A DNA stretch of 6,755 nucleotides from an uncultured Opitutales bacterium (GTDB taxonomy: Bacteria > Verrucomicrobiota > Verrucomicrobiia > Opitutales > UBA2995). Where the stretch lies: assembly GCA_937920335.1 (NCBI GenBank), contig CALGUT010000652.1, positions 1 through 6,755 of the forward strand, given 5' to 3'. A program made the position numbers and the translations under genes. Positions 6,150 through 6,755 of the stretch are shown one piece after another; position 1 is the stretch's first letter; every line of letters starts with the position of its first letter. The notes below the pieces were generated by a model that saw nothing but the letters and a program-made list of their open reading frames with translations, was not told the DNA's origin and ran no database searches.

Positions 6150-6162
6150 TCTAGATGGGGCC
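6131..6162 (-). terminator. Rho-independent terminator of the DUF4870 gene
   Basis: Inverted repeat GGCCCCA (6138-6144) against TGGGGCC (6156-6162), extendable inward by two more pairs across one mismatch (6146-6147 with 6153-6154), leaving a loop of about five bases. On the minus strand it is followed by TTTTATT (6137 down to 6131). It lies about 45 bases after the DUF4870 stop. No T-run follows on the plus strand, so it is mainly a minus-strand terminator. It contains the methyltransferase stop codon in its loop. Confidence 0.75.
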
Positions 6163-6206
6163 GAAAATGGATAGTTATCTGAAGGAACAACTAAGGCTCA
6201 GATCAG

Positions 6207-6644
6207 TTATTTGATGAGACGTATTGTTAGCGGGTACTTCCACGGCTCACCTTTGCTGGCCTTAATGGTTCCGATGATAGTCAATACCAAGGATCCGATA
6301 GCCACGATGGCGAATAGGAAAATCCCTATTACGACTAGCATAAGAACCAAACATATAATCGCGTAGATGGCTACTGAGATTTGAAAATTTACCGACTCCT
6401 TGCCTTGTTCATCTACATAGGGATCCGTATCTTTTTTAAGAAGCCAGATGATGAGTGGTCCCAAGATATTTCCCAAGGGTATTATAAATCCAGTAAGCGC
6501 CAGTAGATGACAAAGCATCCCCATATTGAGTGAGTCTTTGCTCAGCCCGGAGTTTGCTTCGGCGGTCGGCTCAACTGGAGCTGGTGGCGGTGTGGATGTT
6601 TCAGGTGCAGTCGGTGCATCGTCGGATGGTTGATCGGTATTCAT
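6207..6644 (-). CDS. DUF4870 domain membrane protein
   Basis: A 145-residue integral membrane protein of the DUF4870 (Tic20-like) group, role not established. Residues 1-35 are a flexible Pro/Ala/Thr-rich, acidic tail. The domain follows: GMLCHLLALTGFIIPLGNI and GPLIIWLLKK (about 42-71), the conserved loop DPYVDEQGKESVNFQ (74-88), then a long hydrophobic region (about 89-127) that probably forms two membrane helices. It closes with the family ending IKASKGEPWKYPLTIRLIK. Length (about 110 residues of domain plus tail) suits the family. The ATG at 6642-6644 keeps the whole domain; no Shine-Dalgarno site is seen. It appears to be a single-gene unit with its own terminator at 6131-6162. Its promoter would lie in 6645-6755, where I could not pick a convincing one. 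Confidence 0.92.
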   Translation of the reverse strand: MNTDQPSDDAPTAPETSTPPPAPVEPTAEANSGLSKDSLNMGMLCHLLALTGFIIPLGNILGPLIIWLLKKDTDPYVDEQGKESVNFQISVAIYAIICLVLMLVVIGIFLFAIVAIGSLVLTIIGTIKASKGEPWKYPLTIRLIK

Positions 6645-6755
6645 ATTTGCTAGGTATTGATAAGAGTTTCAAATATGGTGGGCGAGTTATGTAAAAATGT
6701 CCCGACTTAATTTTGTAGAGAAAATTACAGTCGTTTAAATGGCTTTCCATATACG

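Noticed and set aside
6709..6726. AATTTT / AAAATT inverted repeat in the right-hand intergenic end
   Set aside because: Six A/T pairs around a six-base loop; too weak and too common to call an operator or terminator.
1..6755. Defence island, mobile element, CRISPR or biosynthetic cluster
   Set aside because: No transposase, integrase, repeat array, toxin-antitoxin pair or carrier-protein gene was found; the genes are housekeeping or small stand-alone families.

Overview
This is an ordinary-looking bacterial chromosomal window with ten protein genes on both strands. I found no tRNA, rRNA, CRISPR array, insertion sequence or phage gene. Base composition looks moderate and even, and nothing suggests recent transfer. 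The style of the proteins (an L21 opening with MKATIRTQGRQF, a DUF4870 protein, an scpB-pheA pair, scarce Shine-Dalgarno sites) makes me lean towards Verrucomicrobiota, class Opitutae. That is an inference from memory of such genomes, not proof.

Layout, left to right. Positions 1-704 (minus) hold the N-terminal two-fifths of dihydroxy-acid dehydratase (ilvD), which runs off the left edge. A 131-bp divergent gap follows. Positions 836-3180 (plus) are a tight three-gene operon: scpB (chromosome segregation), pheA (chorismate mutase/prephenate dehydratase) and a small DUF167/YggU protein, with 0-bp spacing and then a 4-bp overlap. Positions 3242-4285 (plus) encode a divergent Gfo/Idh/MocA-type oxidoreductase that appears to lack the family's usual catalytic residues. 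It converges, with a 4-bp gap, on a small tail-anchored membrane protein (4290-4658, minus). That protein lies directly behind the terminator of the ribosomal operon rplU-rpmA (5283 to 4712, minus). Positions 5373-6149 (plus) encode a class I SAM-dependent methyltransferase, divergent from rplU. Positions 6207-6644 (minus) encode a DUF4870 membrane protein whose terminator overlaps the end of the methyltransferase gene. The last 111 bases (6645-6755) contain no gene I can support.

Functionally the window mixes amino-acid biosynthesis (ilvD for branched-chain amino acids, pheA for phenylalanine), chromosome segregation (scpB) and ribosome assembly (rplU, rpmA) with four poorly characterised genes. 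No stretch over 300 bases lacks a gene. I see no novel multi-gene system. The observations most worth checking are the oxidoreductase with replaced catalytic motifs, the terminator whose U-tract runs into the start codon of the small membrane protein, the enlarged acidic ScpB, and a possible Shine-Dalgarno-masking hairpin ahead of rplU.
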